Below, piece after piece: positions 32,781-43,296 of a DNA stretch of 64,000 bases. Both the position numbers and the translations under genes were made by a program. The notes beneath the pieces are model-generated. The model was given only the letters and a program-made list of their open reading frames with translations, did no database searches and had not been told where the DNA came from. The DNA comes from Diplonema papillatum (lineage: Eukaryota > Euglenozoa > Diplonemea > Diplonemida > Diplonemidae): assembly GCA_030068145.1 (NCBI GenBank), contig JAPJBO010000665.1, forward strand, positions 1 to 64,000. The letters are read 5' to 3'. Numbering within the stretch: position 1 is the stretch's first letter; the number at the start of each line of letters is the position of its first letter.

Positions 32781-33260
32781 GATACCGAAGACGACAATGG
32801 TGACCTGGTGCAACTCGAAGAAAACGGACTCTTCGTGAGGAGAAACCGTGCCGACAGTCGCGACACCGCGGTCCGTAAGCGACTATCTTCCGATGTACCA
32901 CCTCGCTGCCTCAGCGCACAAGCCCTGCGGACGCTGCGGAACCTGCATGGAGCTACGGACCTCCTCCAAGCATTCACCCGTAGAGCCATCATGCCGTTCA
33001 AAACCCGCAACGAGTGCGCCGTAGAAGGCTGCTACCACCGAGGAAGTGCAGATCATGTCCTGACGGCTGGCGATGAACCACATATTCTATGCTACGGACC
33101 CGAAGCCAACGTCGCGCGCATCTTTGGACAGAGTGAGGTAACCTACAGACAAATATTGGATGAATTTGCAGCCCGCACCACAGCAGTCATACTGTCCGTT
33201 TGCGCGCGAGTCCGCTATCACAATCAGTACGTTCAGCATGCTGACCGTAGGCCTGGCTAA
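32781..33260 (+). CDS. Small unrecognised ORF with conserved C-terminal segment
   Basis: An open frame with no clear ATG at its left edge; an acidic start (DTEDDNGDLVQLEENGLFVR) follows repeat H directly. The second half has CAVEGCYHRGSADHV, a possible Cys/His site, and the segment shared with 31990-32245. Conservation of the shared segment shows it was coding before duplication. It may be an exon or the residue of a mobile ORF. The function is unknown. Confidence 0.4.
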   Translation, partial: DTEDDNGDLVQLEENGLFVRRNRADSRDTAVRKRLSSDVPPRCLSAQALRTLRNLHGATDLLQAFTRRAIMPFKTRNECAVEGCYHRGSADHVLTAGDEPHILCYGPEANVARIFGQSEVTYRQILDEFAARTTAVILSVCARVRYHNQYVQHADRRPG

Positions 33261-33332
33261 GGGCTCGCTCCAGCCGTTGCCAATCAGTACGCTCAGCATG
33301 CTGAACGTAAGGGCTCGCTCCAGCCGTTGAGG
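33219..33332 (+). repeat. ~60-bp direct duplication
   Basis: Two copies of aatcagtacg(t/c)tcagcatg through aagggctcgctccagccgtt. The first copy supplies the stop of the preceding ORF. Confidence 0.9.
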
Positions 33333-33693
33333 AGTGCGCAGCCGGAAACGCACGGTCCGAATGCAGCAGACGCAGCGGGCCTTGGCCGGCCCGCTGTGTA
33401 GCCGTGGCTGCTGTGACGACTCTAGTCGTGACACCGGCTGTGTAGCAGATTCCGGGAGTGACTCCGCCTGCGACGGGCGGAGTTGTCGTGCGTGCATCGA
33501 AACAACGATCTCAAGACTTTCACTGTTTTTTTCTTCTCTTGCAATCGTACATCTGAACTAACGGGAACATTTCCGGAACAACGGTTGCACATGAAAGAGA
33601 AAGCAAAGCCAACGAAAACCTTTAACTCTGAAAAAGTGCTAATACAGGAAACCTACTGCCCCGAGAGAGGTTTATGCCGCCACCCTGTACACG

Positions 33694-33858
33694 CGAAGAA
33701 CAAGAAACTTGTGCCTCGTTTTCATCACCTTTGGCCAGTTGATGCTGATCGTCCGTTACTTCGGTTATCGGTGCAAGCCCAACTACGGAAATGTTCCCCG
33801 TTTCGCTTCCAAGATCAGGTCCGGCGCGAAGATCTGTCTGCAGCTAGCTCCAAAACAG
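33694..33858 (+). CDS. Candidate transmembrane exon
   Basis: A frame reads CLVFITFGQLMLIVRYFGYR, a hydrophobic helix closed by a basic residue, then KPNYGNVPRFASKIRSGAKI and a donor-like ccaaaacag/gtgatt at 33859. Codon use is unlike the surrounding repeats. No acceptor or partner exon could be fixed, so this is only a candidate. Confidence 0.3.
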
Positions 33859-33930
33859 GTGATTCCGCACACCGCGCGCGCACAAGCAAACTGGCAGGAT
33901 CGGGCGACCCTCGGCACCCAGGGCAGGGCT

Positions 33931-34225
33931 TACGCTCCACGTGTGGAACGTGTAGATTTCCACACGTTTTTTTTTTTTGGACTTTTTCCCCCTCGTGTGC
34001 TTCTACGTGTGGATCCACAGGTGCCACGTGTGGATTATCCCCACATGTGCTTGCCACAGGTTGGTCCACATGCAAGGGGGTCTAGGCCCACAAGTCGCCA
34101 AGGCCGCACAGCCAGGTGTCGCCAAGTCCAGTAGTGAGGGGGGGTGTTTTTGCCCGCCGCTGCATAGGGGAAAAGGTTTTTATTCCCTCGAACCTTACGC
34201 GCCCACATGTGGACCACGTATTTTC
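33931..34225. other. Cluster of CACGTGTGGA-like motifs
   Basis: CCACGTGTGGA, ACGTGTGGATCCAC, CCACATGTGC, GTCCACATG and CCACATGTGGACC occur about eight times in 300 bp, many as short palindromes. It may be a degenerate short repeat or a factor-binding cluster; no gene assignment is possible. Confidence 0.4.
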
Positions 34226-34367
34226 TCTGAGGCCGAAAACGGAGCATAAGCCCTGACCCAGGGGCGCCGCCCCCCCACCCGAAAAAAAAGCGCGTGGTGC
34301 TTCAAGTAGATGCTTGCGTACGTATTACCCACGTTTCGTCCACACGCTAAGCTCCCCTCCCCACACC

Positions 34368-34606
34368 TTCTCCCCGTGACGGATTCGCCTGTGCTCTGGT
34401 AGCACGGGTGGTCCTGGCTGTGACGAGCTACGAACAGCCGCCTGACAAACTAGACTCACACCGCTGTCCTGTCTGCAGACACTCAGGTTCCGCGCTGATG
34501 ATGGTCCGCCTTATGTGTCCGTGGCTTAAAGGACCGAAACACGGCGCAGACGGAACCAGTGCGGTGTTGAGCACATATCCATTCCAAGCACGTTCTTGCA
34601 TTCCCC
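34368..34606 (+). repeat. Dispersed repeat A, copy 3
   Basis: Full-length and very close to 8394-8630, with the uninterrupted gcc-TTA-tgtgtc site at 34511. Confidence 0.9.
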
Positions 34607-34898
34607 CCTTCCAGTCCTGACTCTTTTTTCTACTCGTATATTCCCCAGGGGTTCTTTAACATTTCTCCTTTTTCTGTTCTCATTAGATTCTAAGGTAGAT
34701 CTTCGACTTCGATTTCCTCGCACTGGCCGCCCGCCCTTCACCGTCCTGGAAAAAGGCCGAGCCTCGGTGCTGGCATCAAACACGCATGGGCAGGCCACCA
34801 AAAGTTTACCACCCCACACAAAAACTAGAAGGAGCAAGAAGCTTTCGATTCCCTGATGACAGGGGCGGCGTTTTTTTTTTTTTTTTTTTTTTTTTTTT

Positions 34899-35095
34899 GT
34901 ATAAGCACCTGCTTTGGAGGAGCCAGCTGCAAAAAATCAAAGGAGGTAAATGTGCTGTAGCCCACACGAAACACAGGTGAATCTGGGTTCAGTGGCGGGC
35001 GTAAGCGTTCAACAAAAAAGACCCATTTTGTAGTTGTATTGTTTCTCCCCCTCTAGCCTCCTTCGAAGTAAGCACAAGGCAGCCCCTCGAGTATT
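34899..35095. repeat. Dispersed repeat B, copy 3
   Basis: Follows a long T run; near-identical to 7992-8200, ending ccctcgagtattttt. Confidence 0.88.
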
Positions 35096-35304
35096 TTTTA
35101 TTTTACCAAACATGAAATGTTGGAGGAAATGAGAAGCTCGTTGCCGCAAACCGTGGCGTTTTCACTTGCGTCCTGAATCCAGCTTTACGTAAAAACCGAT
35201 CGGGCACTGCGTGCAACGAAAACAACTCTCTCTTCGCCTCATCATCATCATTAGTTTTGTATCAGCCGCGGTTGTGCGAGTGATGAACTTTTATTTCTCT
35301 TTTG

Positions 35305-35535
35305 CACAAGCACCTGCTCTGTAGGAAATATTTGAGGAGACTGCCAGGTGCAAAATTGCAAAGGAGGTAAGTGCGCTGCAGCCCACACGAACCACAGGTG
35401 CAGCCCGACGAACCACAGGTAAATCTGGGTTTAGTGGCGGGCGTTCAACAAAAAGGACCCGCTTTGTCGTGGTATTGTTTTTCTTCCGCCCTCTAGCCTC
35501 CGTCGAAATGAGCACACGGCAGTCCCCCGAGTATG
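35305..35535. repeat. Dispersed repeat B, copy 4
   Basis: A diverged copy with an internal duplication (gcccacacgaaccacaggtg, then gcccgacgaaccacaggta). Confidence 0.85.
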
Positions 35536-35689
35536 CTAGCTCCGAGGCAAGCAGTGGGGATGCTGTTGAAAACATTTACTTCCGGGCACTACGTCGAATA
35601 GTCGGCAATAGGCAACAAATTCACAAACACACGCAAACACACGTACTGCCACCACCGCAGTAGACGCGATGCGCCTACTAGTATATCGA

Positions 35690-36080
35690 CATGTCACCCG
35701 GAGACTTGGAAATCCCTGATCCCTAAGCGAGCTTACGCGCTAAGAACCTGTAGTTCGGCACCGCCTTCCCTTTTTTTTTGTCTCATATCGCCAGCCTGCT
35801 ACACGGGAGCCAAGCTTCACGTGTTCGGCGGTACTGCAGAGCCACGGGCCTACGGGTCAAGTGGCTACCGATTGCTTGGCGCACCTTGGGGCTTGGCGCT
35901 CGCGCTGAACACAAGCTCGTCGAGACGGTAGGGCAGAGCGGACAGGGTTGTGGCACTGTGCTGCCTCCGACTCAAGCTTTGCAAGCTGTGGTTGACCGTC
36001 TCGTTCCTGGACCAGGAGCGGCCTTTTTCTTTTCTTCAGAATAACACGAAAAGCCTCTAGGCAAAAACCCGTTTTCACAC
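35690..36080 (+). repeat. Repeats E, C and K in series
   Basis: Repeat E at 35694-35745, repeat C at 35808-36035, then a 45-bp block at 36036-36080 also seen at 6955-6999. The nesting order suggests serial insertions. Confidence 0.75.
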
Positions 36081-37519
36081 TTCTTCTTCTCATATCGCCC
36101 GGCGATTTAGATCATTCAACGTATTCCGACGGAACACCTACGAAAGCTGAAGAAGTTTTACATCAGCGCCAGCTTGGAAGGAAATGCTGGACGATTGCTG
36201 CCAGACAAAGAACCGAAGGGATCCCAATTGCTGTAACTACCGAACCACGTGTTGAACGGACGTGAGGTCATGCGGGTCTACCCCTTCACGACACGACACA
36301 CAAACACAACAGGTCAAAAGTCCTGAGTGAGAAGACAACACACTGGCGTATGCGAAGAACAAATCATCTTCTCCCCCCCCCACCATGCATGAGAGGCAGT
36401 GCTCTGCCTAAACATTAAACTAACAATTTCCCCCCGTCGAGGAAGACCTGATGCTAGCATCAAACATGCATGAGCGCGCCAAAGCTCTGGTTGCGGGCGG
36501 TGTGTAGGGAGGCTTGGCAGACTCGTCCTCGTCCATTACCCTCGGAATAGGGGAGAGGGTGGGGTATCTTTCTTGAATAGGCGCCTCAAATCCCCGCCTC
36601 CCTTTTTTCTTCATGCATGCAGAAGTGCGCATTGCCCGTCTTCTGCCGATAATTCTTCGCTACAGCAGCTACTCATACAACCCCTTTTAACATGCTTCTT
36701 CTGCAACGAATGAAAGTCCCCAGCTGGGAGCGAGGATCAGTCATTTTACCGGACTACACTGTACGGGTTCGTGTGGAAGTGTCCTCCGACAGAGTTGTGA
36801 CCGGTGCGTTTCATCTCACCTTTTTTAGTTGCGGGTGCCATCGCTTGAATGCCTCCGCGGACCGATAGATACAAAAGCCGTTCTTGCTGACACGCAAGCC
36901 GATCCCAACTTTGTTCGTTGTGGCGTGCAGCGTCGATATGCCTGCAGTGGAAAGTTGTATCATCACCGACAGAAGGTATGATGCGGTATGTAGATCGTGT
37001 GTCCGTGGCCAAAACTGGAATACCGGCACGAGGTTGTACTAAATGTCGAAGGCCTGACAATCACACTAATGCAACAAATTTACGACTACATGTAGATGGC
37101 GTAGATGCGATTGTAGTGAAACCCCCTTACGACAGCCGAAACGAGGTATAGTATACGTAGACGGAAACACATACACAACCCCGTGCTATTTGATTCCTCG
37201 TTTGCGGAGTGCGATGAAGGCCAATCCGGGTTCGGTATCAGATCCAGCTTGAACGATGAGTCTCCATGCTATCTGTGCCGCCTTGGTACTTCCCCTTGCC
37301 TGGTGTTTACTGAGTGTCAACGACGTGTCAAGTGTGCTACTGTGTACCACGCACAACACAGGGCCGAAAACAATGTTAGCTACACGCTGTTGATCCTTCT
37401 CCCCCCACCCACCCCCACCACCGGCCCTACCCCCCCGCGTGACTGCGTCTCGGCAGGCGGCCAACGCCACATGGTTGGCGCTTCGACCGCCTCCTTGACG
37501 TCGCCGCTCACCCGCCAGA
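36081..37519. other. Upstream region of the phosphate exporter gene
   Basis: Contains repeat L at 36170-36240, repeat I at 36370-36480 (shared with 52845-52935) and a repeat G part at 37045-37085. From ~37190 to 37519 no repeat is seen, so this is the likely promoter and 5' UTR of the next gene; no convincing TATA box was found there. Confidence 0.5.
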
Positions 37520-37843
37520 ATGGTCGCGTTCGGCCACTACATCGAGCACTTGAAAACGGTGAAGCCCGAATGGGCGTCGCGGTTTCTGAACTACGGCAAC
37601 CTGAAGACGGTCATCTCCAGGATCCGGACCCTCCAGCTCGACGACGATGACGCAGCGCACGCGGATGCCGACTCTGATGAGGACGCACCATTCGTTTGTT
37701 ACAACGAAGAAGACTTGCGGTTGTACCGCGGCATCGAACCCGCAACCGTGGATGAAGTCCGCGACCTGTTCGAACGGGCCCTCCGGCGGGAGATCGAGAA
37801 AGCTGGCGAGTTCCACAGCAAGCTGCTCGAGCACTTCCGACAG
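37520..37843 (+). CDS. PHO1/XPR1-type phosphate exporter, SPX exon
   Basis: Starts MVAFGHYIEHLKTVKPEWAS and FLNYGNLKTVISRI, the first SPX helices with the Tyr-x2-Leu-Lys signature, then an acidic insert (DDDDAAHADADSDED) and FERALRREIEKAGEFHSKLL, the third SPX helix. SPX domains sense inositol pyrophosphates and gate phosphate export. The ATG follows ccgccaga. The exon is 108 codons, phase 0, with donor cag/gtgcgt. The next exon lies 10.3 kb away at 48102 with matching phase. Together the four exons give about 741 residues, normal for PHO1/XPR1 proteins. Confidence 0.85.
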
Positions 37844-38271
37844 GTGCGTCTTTTTCACTTGCGCGGCGGGGAGCAAAATCTCCGGGTCTCTCTGCCGTGA
37901 AATTCTGTTCTCGAGTGAATTTCTTTTTTGCCATCATGTTATGGTGTGATCCGGTGGCCTTACTCGGGAAGGCAGAAGTTGGGGTAAGGCTTGAGTTCAT
38001 AAAGCGGGTGTCACACCCGCCTTTCGGGTGGATTCACACGCGCTTTTGGCACACCGTTTTTCTTTTACATAAGCGCCAGCTTGGAAGGAAATCCGGCGAC
38101 TTTTCCTGGATTTTCGGAGCGTTTTGGGGCCACCCGGGTGGTTGGTTAGGATGGGATCCCCAGCCAGTGCGCCTTCCGGCAGTGGGCACCTGCCTAAGAG
38201 GATGGGAAATCTTTTTGAACTTGCGTCGTGGTGAGGATCGATGGCTGCAATCGTTTCTAGCGTTATTTACA

Positions 38272-38312
38272 GCCCCGGAACCAAAGTTTCTCTTTGGTTC
38301 CCGGGCTGGCGG
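38272..38312. repeat. Hairpin in intron 1
   Basis: agccccggaaccaaag pairs with ctttggttcccgggct (15 of 16) around tttct. Confidence 0.85.
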
Positions 38313-38371
38313 GTTTGCGGGTTTGCCAAGTAGACGCAAGTCGTCGGCTTGCACTGATTCCGTCGCCGCCA

Positions 38372-38390
38372 TTGTACACACCGCCCGTCG
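38372..38390 (+). other. 19-nt match to the universal SSU rRNA 3' segment
   Basis: TTGTACACACCGCCCGTCG is the near-invariant decoding-region sequence of small-subunit rRNA. The flanks do not look like nuclear 18S, so only a tiny insert or a strongly diverged (perhaps organellar) fragment can be present. Confidence 0.5.
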
Positions 38391-38859
38391 TTGCTGGAGA
38401 GGGAAGCTCGTTCTGTCGGCAACACGTTCAACGGACCAACGGAGTTCTGAATGGTGCAGAAGTTGTCTGCGCCTCAGCAGCGGCCCCGGCAGGCTCTCCG
38501 GTGCTGAGAATGGATCTAGACCTACACCACCACCAGCAGGACCAGCAGGGGACCCTTTTTTGTTTCCCAGTAGATCCATTACCAGCCCTGGAGAACCGGG
38601 ACTAAAACTGTCGACACCTCGACAAAAACTCAGGGGATTAGCTTCTATATCCCCATTTGGACTGTCAGTCCAAATTTTGGAAAAGCCGACGGGGACCGGA
38701 CGGGTCAAAAAAAAAAAAAAAAAAAAAAAAACTGACTTCGGGGCCGGAAGAAAGCTACTGGATTTTCACTGTTGGAATTTTTTGACCGCCGCCGGAAGTT
38801 TCTTCCGCAGTTTCAACTGGTGGATTTTTTTTTGATCGCCGCGGGAACTTTTTGCGCCT

Positions 38860-39085
38860 GCGGCGCGGATACAATTGGCATGCCAGCCAGCTCAGTTGTG
38901 ACCAGCCACTATTGCCCATCTGTTCTGAAGCCCATGCGCGACCGTTCAAACATTCCACGCCTGCGGTGCAGGTATAATTGACATGTCAGCCTAGTTGTGA
39001 CCAGCCACACTATTACCCATCTGCTTTGATCCGTAAGTGCGACCGTTCAAATTTTCCGCGCCTGCGGCGCAGGTATAATTAAGAC
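38860..39085. repeat. ~93-bp tandem repeat, 2.5 copies
   Basis: Units share cgcctgcggcgcaggtataa, ttgtgaccagccac and gcgaccgttcaaa. Confidence 0.85.
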
Positions 39086-39465
39086 TTCACCACTCTTTTG
39101 AGAAACACAAAACCACGACAAGATGCCAGCCACAAAGAAGAGTTGCAGGGTCGGCATCCCGGAGCTTAACGCTGGTTCAATCCGGCGTGCACCAGAGGCG
39201 GCGCGCACGCACACAGAACCCGAAAGGTGGCTCACCACCCCAAAATAATTGCGCTGCGCGGGCAGGCCTCCCCCACCTGTCGGGGGGAGTCCCCGTTGGC
39301 ACTGCACTTGGCGGATTTCTTTTTGCCATTTTCTCGGACCCTGGCTAATTTTCGCCAAAACTTCCAGATTTTCGCCATTCTTGCCAAAAATATTTGGGGG
39401 TTTTAGGTCTTAGTGATCCGGAAATTTCCTATACAATACCCTGGGCGGGGAAAAAGAAGAAAATA

Positions 39466-39630
39466 AATGGCACTACACCATCACCCAGGCCCCCCGGCAG
39501 CCCAATGTGCAATCTGAGGCACTCAGGGTCCAGCATTGTCGTGAAGATACGTCGCGTCGCGCTGTGTTGAGCCCATTCCTGAGTGAGGACGCAAAAAGCC
39601 GTTCGCGGTCCAAATTTGGAAAATAGGCCG
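39466..39630. repeat. Dispersed repeat F, continuous copy
   Basis: Uninterrupted version of the copy at 12715-13362; it contains gaagatacgtcgcgtcgcgc and acgcaaaaagccgttcgcgg. The surroundings, 39100-40080, hold no recognised gene. Confidence 0.75.
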
Positions 39631-40079
39631 GACCTGCTGACACGTGTACTTCCAGGCAGCTTTAAACTCCAGCTTCCGAGGCTCAACCCAACCCCATGCG
39701 CTATCCACCCGAAAAGTGGGTGTGTCACACCCGATATCTAAACTCCGGTTTTAACCCCAGCTTCTGAGGCTGGACCCCACCGTGTAGGGGCACGTCCATT
39801 CTGAAGGAGAAGCAGCTTTTTACTACCGGACTGTGACCACCGGAGACCCTAAACCACCGAGCTTTTAAACCACAGTAGACGCACTGAAAACTGGCTGCGT
39901 CCTGGGACAGGGGAGGAGAAAGAGAAAAGCGTGGCAAAATATGCCTTTGGGGAGACGGCTGAAGAAGGAGCATTCCATGCGAAGGCAGTCGGGCCGTGTC
40001 ACGCTGCCGCGGAGTCCGTTCGTGCAATTCGGGGCGAACAGCTATCGTGAGACAAAAACTTCAACTCTAAAAAAAAAAA

Positions 40080-40185
40080 AAAACCGACCACACGCAACAA
40101 GCTGAACCTCACAAACAAACAAAGGTCGAAAGACACCAATCTGTACGTCCCACGGGATCGTCGGAAACACAAAAAAAACAAGAAT
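40080..40185. repeat. Dispersed repeat H, copy 3
   Basis: Near-identical to 32285-32395 (caagctgaacctcacaaa through tcccacgggatcgtcggaaa). Confidence 0.85.
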
Positions 40186-40225
40186 GTATCTTGCCGAACA
40201 AATGCTTATACCGTATTTGTAAAAA

Positions 40226-40315
40226 AGACGTACCGGAAAAAGTCACAAAACTTTCCCCCAGAGCCCGCGGGTACATCTTTTTTCCGGTACGTCTTATTTC
40301 CGGTACATAATAGTT
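40226..40315. repeat. Palindromic mini-element, intact copy
   Basis: gacgtaccggaaaa and its exact complement ttttccggtacgtc bound a ~65-bp unit containing gcccgcgggtacatcttttt. A second copy is split by LINE-C, with halves at about 41248-41309 and 47751-47800. Confidence 0.8.
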
Positions 40316-40671
40316 CTGAAAGATCTCGGAGGGGCTATTTTCCCCTACCACTGGCGTTCGACTTCATACGCCCTCTCCGCTTCCTCTTTCGGAGCCTCGC
40401 TTACACTTCTCTAGATACGCTGGCCACCCGCCGTGCTGCCGTGGCGCTCTGGCAATCCGCATTAACACAAGAGAACACGACGAGTATCGAACTTATTACT
40501 GGGCGCGGTTCAACCGTTTTGCCTGTGACCCGTCGAACATGGCTCCCTCGTGCACACATCATTTTGTTGGGGGTTTTTTGGCAGTGTGGGCGGCGGGCCG
40601 GTGGTGCGGTGCGCTGGTTCGATGCACTGAGTTGTCGTTTTTTGGAGTGTTTCGCTGGTCCACGTTGCAGA

Positions 40672-41105
40672 CCTTTTTCGACGATATTGTTGCTCGAGAT
40701 CAGCTCCGATGAAGAGATCTGCGGAAAACAGACCGGGGACCAAAAATTATGTACGTGGTTCGTCCCGCCAGAGTTCGAGATGTGGATCCATGTGGAATGG
40801 TGATCGTGGAAATCAAACCCATTTCGGTTTTCTTGTTACACTGCCTGTCAGGTGACATCATCAATTCCCCGAGTTCCGGGGGTGTCACCACTTGTCCCGA
40901 CGTGGCAACATAATTGCGCTGGTAGTCTTGACCTTTTTGGCGTGAATCTACGGTGCAAAGTCTTGCCAGTCCGCGGTGTAGATTCCATACCCGCTGCCCT
41001 GAACATTGGAAAGACCCACAAACCACGCACATACTATTTGTTTCCTGGGTCCATTTTCCACGAATCTCTTCATCGGAGCAGAACTTGAGCATAAATTCGA
41101 CGAAC
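40672..41105. repeat. Inverted-repeat element, ~100-bp arms
   Basis: The left arm (ctccgatgaagagatctgcgg, ccaaaaattatgtacgtgg; 40690-40790) is complementary, with mismatches, to 40995-41095. The ~200 bp between are unique. A non-autonomous DNA transposon is possible. Confidence 0.65.
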
Positions 41106-41493
41106 GATCTGCTGAGCTGGCAGGATTGGGGCAGCAGCGGAATCGCGAAAAAACACGCAGCATATTGTATTGTTGCGTCTTAATTTGATCCTGGATGTGG
41201 CTGTTGCAGGAAAGGCAGTTGAGCAAGCACTCTCTATGAATTCCAGCAGAACCCAACCAAGCGGAAAAAGTCACAAGGTTTTTCCCTGAGGCCCGCGGGT
41301 ACATCTTTTTCTGTACTTTATTGGTGGCTTGCCGTGGCTACCCTTGAAGGAAAGCGGCTCCGGGTTCTGCCCGGAAACACCTCGGGTGAAGAAAAAAGAA
41401 GTGGTGGGATATCAGATCAGAAAAAGAGAGAACGAGTATAAGTATCAGCTAAGAGAAGCGTGAAGGGGGGTCCATCCCCGCTCTCATTCGAGT

Positions 41494-43296
41494 ATGGATG
41501 ACGTCGACGCACTGATCGCCAGGGCATCCGCCTTGGCTGGGAAGTGCCATGACAAAAAGACGAGGCAGCAACTGCTGTCTATCTTAGACGTCATCCTGTC
41601 CTTGGTCGAGACAGGGATGGCCGGATCGTCGCCCGCACCGCTTGGCGCCCAGAAACCCGCGCCCCCTTCGACGCATGGCTCCGGGGCACAAGAGGCTCGA
41701 CCTCCGGTATCCGAGAAGCGTTCGGTGTCCGATAAGCGACCGGTATCCGAGAAGCGACCGGACCCCTCCACCGAAGATTCATGGGCGGAAAGGATGCGCC
41801 GCTCTACATCGACGAAGCAACCGCAGGTGCCTAGCACGTGGTCGGAGAGGACGCGCCGCACCCGTCCGAAGGCCAGTATGGTCTTCCATGACTGGCAAGT
41901 GGCGAAGGTCGGGTCTACCGACGAGTTGAGGAGCGGAAAGGGCGGCCTACTCGTGGCTGCAAGTGTCGAAGATGCGGAATCCGCATGGGGTGCGGCCCTC
42001 GACACCGTCGCGGTTTACCCCGAAGCGAAGGTTGCCGTCGTCTGCAGCGTTCCGTGGGACGGTTCGGTGAGGCACCTCGTCACCTTGTCTGACGGCGGTC
42101 ATCAGGACGTATGGTCGCGGTTCCAAAACCTGGCCCTGCCCACGGTGCATTGCAAAGCAGTCGACACCCTCCAGCCGACGACACAGGTTTGCCTGTTCCA
42201 GGTGCGCGCCGCCTACGTCCACGCGGCCACCTGGGATACCGCGATGAAGGCCGCACAATCTGTGCGGATTATGGCGAAGAAGGCCGCAGAAGCGGAAGGA
42301 CTGCGCATGGATTGGAGCGCAGTGTTCACAAAGGTGCACCGCCGGCAGGGGGTGTGTGAGGTGAGCGTGCGCGTCCCGATCGTTGACGTGCAGAAGCTGC
42401 TGCGGAGCTCCGGCAAAGCCGGAACATTCTGGAAGGCCTTGTCCTTCGTCAACGGGACGGACACCATGCCGGCGGTGTGGGTGAGTGACTGCACCCTTGA
42501 AGAGGCGCGACGGCTGGCGGCACTGACTCCGAATACGTTCGGGGTAATCGCGGGCACAAAGACGGGTGTCTTCGGCATTCGGACGACCCCGGAACACGTT
42601 GCCGCCACCGAATCCGCGGTCGGAAAAAAGCTGTCGAAGCGCCAACTGCGTGGCGACAAATACGTGGTCACCACCGCGTGCGCTTCGGAACACGCGACCG
42701 ACCTCCTTGCCGCCTGCGCTGCTGCCGGCTGGAAGGTCGAACAAGCCGGGGCCTTCAAGCGACAAGGTAAGACCGTGTGCATCGTCATCGCCGACACGGG
42801 CCCACCTGCACCCGTGTTCTTCCGGCTCGATCGCGCGTCTATTTCGATAAGGAAATACGACCGCTCCACTGACGCGAGGCAACGGAAGGGATTCTCCACG
42901 CAGTGTCAGCGGGAGAAGGTCAAACTCCCACCCGAGTTCTTCGCTAGCCTCAACGAACGGCCCGAGCCGTCTCCGGGCCAAAAGAGGGGACGCACAGAGG
43001 ATGAGACAACTGAGTCCCAGGAAAAGCTAGCACGGGTGGACGGCAAGGACAACATGGTCACCGACTGCCGGCACACCAGCTGGCAGGAAGCACACTCGAA
43101 CGCCGAAGCTTTCCTCTGCGTGGTCTGCGCCAAAGGCATGCAGGTCGGACAAGCCAAGCGGCTTTGCGCGCACGGCCCCTGCCAGGCTGCAATCTGTCAC
43201 GCATGCTGGACTAAGTCGCGGGCCACGCCGCCAACTTCATCTCCCTCGCCCGCGCAGGCGACCGCCGACGTCCCCCCCCCGGAGTCACAATGGTGA
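41494..43296 (+). CDS. LINE-C ORF1 protein
   Basis: 600 residues from the ATG at 41494. A short helical start (MDDVDALIARASALAGK) leads to a Pro/Ser/Arg-rich linker with repeats of (V/I)SEKR and SDKR, a long folded part with no obvious RRM, a basic stretch (GQKRGRTEDETTESQ), and a Cys/His cluster C-x2-C-x12-C-x-H-x2-C-x4-C-x2-C near residues 548-578, RING- or ZZ-like in spacing. ORF1 proteins package LINE RNA; nucleic-acid binding is inferred. The stop TGA overlaps the ORF2 start as ATGGTGA, suited to termination-reinitiation. Confidence 0.8.
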   Translation: MDDVDALIARASALAGKCHDKKTRQQLLSILDVILSLVETGMAGSSPAPLGAQKPAPPSTHGSGAQEARPPVSEKRSVSDKRPVSEKRPDPSTEDSWAERMRRSTSTKQPQVPSTWSERTRRTRPKASMVFHDWQVAKVGSTDELRSGKGGLLVAASVEDAESAWGAALDTVAVYPEAKVAVVCSVPWDGSVRHLVTLSDGGHQDVWSRFQNLALPTVHCKAVDTLQPTTQVCLFQVRAAYVHAATWDTAMKAAQSVRIMAKKAAEAEGLRMDWSAVFTKVHRRQGVCEVSVRVPIVDVQKLLRSSGKAGTFWKALSFVNGTDTMPAVWVSDCTLEEARRLAALTPNTFGVIAGTKTGVFGIRTTPEHVAATESAVGKKLSKRQLRGDKYVVTTACASEHATDLLAACAAAGWKVEQAGAFKRQGKTVCIVIADTGPPAPVFFRLDRASISIRKYDRSTDARQRKGFSTQCQREKVKLPPEFFASLNERPEPSPGQKRGRTEDETTESQEKLARVDGKDNMVTDCRHTSWQEAHSNAEAFLCVVCAKGMQVGQAKRLCAHGPCQAAICHACWTKSRATPPTSSPSPAQATADVPPPESQW

